DNA of 64,000 nt from contig NC_011830.1 in assembly GCF_000021925.1 (NCBI RefSeq), positions 4,437,001 to 4,501,000 on the forward strand, given 5' to 3'. Below the pieces are notes generated by a model. It did no database searches. It worked only from the letters and a program-made list of their open reading frames with translations, and had not been told where the DNA came from. The position numbers and the translations under genes are program-made. Of this stretch, positions 60,941 to 64,000 are shown in pieces (the first letter of the stretch is position 1; every line of letters starts with the position of its first letter). The DNA is from Desulfitobacterium hafniense DCB-2 (lineage in GTDB: Bacteria; Bacillota; Desulfitobacteriia; Desulfitobacteriales; Desulfitobacteriaceae).

Positions 60941-61230
60941 TTATGGAGCACATTTTATATATATCATCGGTGTAAATCTCATACCTTCCGCAATCTGTTC
61001 AGCACCATCGGATATGAATCCTAATTTTTTATAAACCTCGACCGCGTACGGAGAAGAATTAACCGTGATTTTATCCCCGGTGCTTTTGGTGATTCTTTAT
61101 TGTTTATAAAGTCTCTAAAAGTTTGAATACCCTGCTCTGAATAATCAGGCATTTCATACCGCATAAAAACAGATAGCACAAGTGCCATGGCTTTTTCACG
61201 GTTATTTGGGCTTATTTTTTCTATTATCAT
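60941..61230 (-). pseudogene. Remnant of a GNAT family N-acetyltransferase
   Basis: The N-terminus (MIIEKISPNNREKAMALVLSV, then MRYEMPDYSEQGIQTFRDFI) and the C-terminus in another frame (TVNSSPYAVEVYKKLGFISDG, then RFTPMIYIKCAP) both match a common GNAT family of about 150 residues. The central acetyl-CoA-binding part (some 70 residues) is missing and the frame shifts where the pieces join (about 61060-61090). Start and stop codons remain. It cannot make a working enzyme. Confidence 0.75.
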
Positions 61231-61283
61231 CCCCGCACGCTCCTTTCAGAAAGCTGTCCTTCAAATTCTGTTTATCAGGAACA

Positions 61284-61552
61284 CTATGAATATTCTAATT
61301 TCTTAAACAAATCCCCATGCGTGCCTGTCCGGGTGAGAGTCAGCGTCAAAATATCTTTTTCAACAATATGTCCGGTTGTATATGGCACTCTCTAAACCCT
61401 TCAAAACTGCCTTTCAAGGCATGGTCATTATATTTCTCTGCCAGTGGTCGGCCATTGGCTATTTCGCCGACCACATACTCGAACAATCTGGAATCATACC
61501 CGCGCTTCAGCATTACAAAATAATTGCTGCAAGCAGAGCAATCTCTTATTTA
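61284..61552 (-). pseudogene. Remnant of a YafQ/RelE-type toxin
   Basis: On the minus strand, KRGYDSRLFEYVVGEIANG then RPLAEKYNDHALKGSFEGF and RECHIQPD matches YafQ toxins. The expected WLLIYK is missing and the frame shifts, after which IVEKDILTLTLTRTGTHGDLF continues the family's C-terminus. The N-terminal codons are also lost. No antitoxin gene is seen upstream. Confidence 0.7.
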
Positions 61553-61658
61553 GCACCAGAATAAAAACTCTGATTACATTTGGTAAATATACCAATTTCC
61601 ACTTTTCCGCATCAAAAACTGTTCCATAGTCCAACCAAAAAAGTGTTCCCTAACCCAA

Positions 61659-61706
61659 TAAAAAACAGGGTACTGCTCCTTAAAATTAAGTGGCAATACC
61701 CTGTTT
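61659..61706 (-). terminator. Terminator after pyruvate phosphate dikinase
   Basis: AACAGGGTA (61664-61672) pairs with TACCCTGTT (61697-61705), with TTAA pairing inside; TTTTTT follows on the minus strand. Confidence 0.8.
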
Positions 61707-61727
61707 ATATTTGTTTAATGGTTACTT

Positions 61728-64000
61728 TTATTGCCCCTTGCTGCTTACAGCCGCCTGGGCCGCAGCCAGGCAAGCGATAGGCACCCGGAATGGTGAACAA
61801 GACACATAATTCAGGCCGATTTGGTGGCAGAATTCGATGGATGAGGGATCTCCCCCATGCTCACCGCAGATGCCCACTTTGAGGCCTGGATTGGCTTCCC
61901 GGCCAAGTTGTACTCCCATTTTCATCAACTTGCCCACGCCAATGCGGTCAAGAACGGCAAAGGGGTTGTGCTCAAGGATGTTTTGCTCCAGATAAGCCGG
62001 AAGGAACTTCCCTTCGGCGTCATCCCTGGAGAAGCCTAAGGTGGTCTGGGTCAGGTCATTGGTGCCAAAGGAGAAGAAATCGGCGGCTGTAGCCACTTCA
62101 TCGGCGGTCAGGGCAGCCCGGGGGACTTCGATCATGGTGCCTATGGTATAGGCGAAGGTTACGCCCTGTTCTGCCATAACAGTTTGGGCCGCCTCCTCGG
62201 TGACTTTGCGGAGTTTTGCCAGTTCCTTGACATGAATAACCAGCGGGATCATAACCTCCGGATAGATCTCATAGCCTTCCTTGACAAGGCGGGCCGCTGC
62301 CTGGAAAATTGCCCGGGCTTGCATAGCATAGATCTCAGGGAAGGTGATCCCCAGACGGCAGCCCCGATGCCCCAGCATGGGGTTCATTTCGGAGAGGGCA
62401 CGGACTTTTCTCAGGAGAACTTCTTTCTCATTCAGTTCTTCTTCACGATCTCCCTGCAGTTTCAGCTTGGTGATATCCACCACCAGTTCCTCGACATTGG
62501 GGAGGAATTCATGGAGGGGAGGATCGAGAAGACGGATGGTGACCGGGAACCCGGCCATAACTTTAAGAATCCCGTAGAAATCCTCTTCCTGCATAGGCAG
62601 AAGTTTCGCTAAGGCTACTTCTCTTTCCGGCAGAGTCTGGGCGAGAATCATTTCCTGAACGATGGGTATACGGGCCGGATCCATAAACATATGCTCAGTC
62701 CGGCAAAGCCCGATGCCCTGGGCTCCAAAATCCCGGGCCTTTTGAGCATCACGGGGGTTATCGGCGTTGGCCAGGACCTTAAGTGTGCGAATCTCATCAG
62801 CCCAGCCCAGTAACTCCTTGAACTCTTCGCTGAGCTCCGGATCAATCATGGGAACCGCTCCCTTAATGACACGGCCGGTCGTCCCGTCAATGGAGAATAA
62901 GGTTCCTTCCGGATAAGTAACCCCATCGATAGTCACTGTATTATGGGCATAATCAATCCGCAGGGCCTCACAGCCGCATACCGCAGGTTTACCCATATGG
63001 CGGGCAACTACAGCGGCATGGCTGGTCATGCCCCCCCGGCTGGTCAGAATGCCTTGGGCTGCCAAAATTCCGTGGATATCATCCGGTGTGGTCTCAGTTC
63101 GCACCAAGAGGACCTTCTCGCCGGTGTGACCCAGGCGCTCAGCCTCATCGGCATCGAAAACGATCTTGCCGGAGGCTGCCCCCGGTGAAGCGGGAAGTCC
63201 TTTGGCAATAACCTCTAATTTAGCTTCACTGTCCATACGGCGGTGGAGCAATTGGTCTAACTGACCAGGCTCAATCCGGGCAATGGCTTCTTCCTTAGAG
63301 ATAACTCCTTCCCGGCACAGCTCCACGGCGACGCGGATGGCTGCCGGAGCAGTGCGTTTCCCATTCCGGGTCTGGAGAATATAGAGCCGTCCCCGCTCAA
63401 TGGTAAATTCAATATCCTGCATATCCCGATAATGGGCTTCCAGGCTATTGGAGGTCTTTACGAATTGAGCATAAATCGCCTGGTTCTCATCTTCGAGGCT
63501 TTTGATAGGCTGAGGAGTGCGGATACCTGCCACCACATCCTCACCCTGAGCATTCATAAGATACTCACCATAAAGAACTCTCTCACCTGTGGAGGGATTG
63601 CGGGTGAAGGCCACTCCCGTACCGGAGTCGTTGCCCATGTTGCCAAAGACCATGGATTGCACATTGACTGCCGTGCCGATATTATCGGGAATGCTATTGA
63701 TCCTCCGATAGACAATGGCCCGATCATTGTTCCAGGAACGGAAAACGGCTAAAATGGCCTGTTCCAGTTGCTTCATAGGCTCTAACGGGAAAGGGCTGCC
63801 TGTACGGCGCTGAATGAGCCTTTTATACCCCTCCACGACTCCTTTGAGGCTCTCTGCCGTAAGCTCCGAGTCGTAATTGACATTTTGTTTTTCCTTGGCT
63901 TCTTCCAGAATTCTCTCAAATTCATGATGCTCTACTTCCAGCACCACATCACCGAACATTTGAATAAAACGCCGGTAGCTGTCATAGGCAAAACGGGCAT
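61728..64000 (-). CDS. ppdK: Pyruvate, phosphate dikinase (5' end outside window)
   Basis: Interconverts pyruvate, ATP and phosphate with PEP, AMP and pyrophosphate (EC 2.7.9.1). The frame is open at the right edge (ARFAYDSYRRFIQMFGDVV), so roughly the first 130 residues are missing. Visible parts are the end of the ATP domain (FGNMGNDSGTGVAFTRNPSTG), the swivel domain with the catalytic His (RGGMTSHAAVVARHMG), and the C-terminal barrel (GTNDLTQTTLGFSRDDAEG, then KVGICGEHGGDP). The C-terminus (CLAAAQAAV) is complete. It links glycolysis and gluconeogenesis in anaerobes. Confidence 0.96.
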   Translation of the reverse strand, partial: ARFAYDSYRRFIQMFGDVVLEVEHHEFERILEEAKEKQNVNYDSELTAESLKGVVEGYKRLIQRRTGSPFPLEPMKQLEQAILAVFRSWNNDRAIVYRRINSIPDNIGTAVNVQSMVFGNMGNDSGTGVAFTRNPSTGERVLYGEYLMNAQGEDVVAGIRTPQPIKSLEDENQAIYAQFVKTSNSLEAHYRDMQDIEFTIERGRLYILQTRNGKRTAPAAIRVAVELCREGVISKEEAIARIEPGQLDQLLHRRMDSEAKLEVIAKGLPASPGAASGKIVFDADEAERLGHTGEKVLLVRTETTPDDIHGILAAQGILTSRGGMTSHAAVVARHMGKPAVCGCEALRIDYAHNTVTIDGVTYPEGTLFSIDGTTGRVIKGAVPMIDPELSEEFKELLGWADEIRTLKVLANADNPRDAQKARDFGAQGIGLCRTEHMFMDPARIPIVQEMILAQTLPEREVALAKLLPMQEEDFYGILKVMAGFPVTIRLLDPPLHEFLPNVEELVVDITKLKLQGDREEELNEKEVLLRKVRALSEMNPMLGHRGCRLGITFPEIYAMQARAIFQAAARLVKEGYEIYPEVMIPLVIHVKELAKLRKVTEEAAQTVMAEQGVTFAYTIGTMIEVPRAALTADEVATAADFFSFGTNDLTQTTLGFSRDDAEGKFLPAYLEQNILEHNPFAVLDRIGVGKLMKMGVQLGREANPGLKVGICGEHGGDPSSIEFCHQIGLNYVSCSPFRVPIACLAAAQAAVSSKGQ

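Overview
The window looks like a chromosome segment of a strictly anaerobic, flagellated, respiring Gram-positive bacterium of the Clostridia, most likely Desulfitobacterium (Peptococcaceae) or a close relative. This is inferred from a B. subtilis-like late flagellar operon, a Firmicutes-type sigA/dnaG operon, Crp/Fnr regulators beside Tat-exported molybdoenzymes, a cytochrome c nitrite reductase and a NosR/PceC-like flavoprotein. Most genes read on the minus strand. No insertion sequence, prophage or CRISPR array was seen.

Layout. 1-7.8 kb: late flagellar cluster on the minus strand (flgM-flgN-flgK-flgL-DUF6470-fliW-csrA, then flaG, flagellin and a truncated glycosyltransferase), with recognisable SigD-type promoters. 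7.9-8.1 kb: two perfect palindromes with the same core. 8.1-13.7 kb: a Uma2-family protein, motA-motB, a Tat-exported M28 peptidase, yaaR and cheR. 13.7-20.3 kb: citrate lyase subunits citD-citE-citF, a small membrane protein, yueI, a coiled-coil protein, a zinc alcohol dehydrogenase and the RNase P RNA. 20.6-28.1 kb: housekeeping genes (Nif3-like protein, trmK, tRNAs for Glu, CAU and Asn, sigA, dnaG, a GerMN lipoprotein, a dGTPase-like HD protein).

28.2-48 kb is a respiratory block. A torD-like chaperone, a polyferredoxin and a NosR/NapH-like flavoprotein are followed by patB and an M20 amidohydrolase. Then come two paralogous modules, each with a DmsA-B-C type molybdoenzyme operon divergent from a 192-residue Crp/Fnr regulator. 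A MerR regulator with a cysteine-rich tail and nrfH-nrfA follow. Both regulators keep four cysteines placed like those of FNR, and both control regions carry repeated TGATAC half-sites, so the modules are probably controlled by oxygen or redox state.

48-64 kb is more accessory: a YibE/F membrane protein, a geranylgeranyl-reductase-like flavoprotein, an XRE/DUF2975 pair, a TetR-linked split PEP-synthase-like phosphotransferase, and a compact RiPP locus (a 60-residue peptide with C-x3-C repeats plus a radical SAM/SPASM maturase). After these come an orphan 561-residue protein, two lipoproteins, a DUF3795 protein, two decayed genes (a GNAT acetyltransferase and a YafQ-like toxin) and the 3' part of pyruvate phosphate dikinase. 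The RiPP locus, the split phosphotransferase and the duplicated FNR-like/molybdoenzyme modules are the best candidates for undescribed biology.
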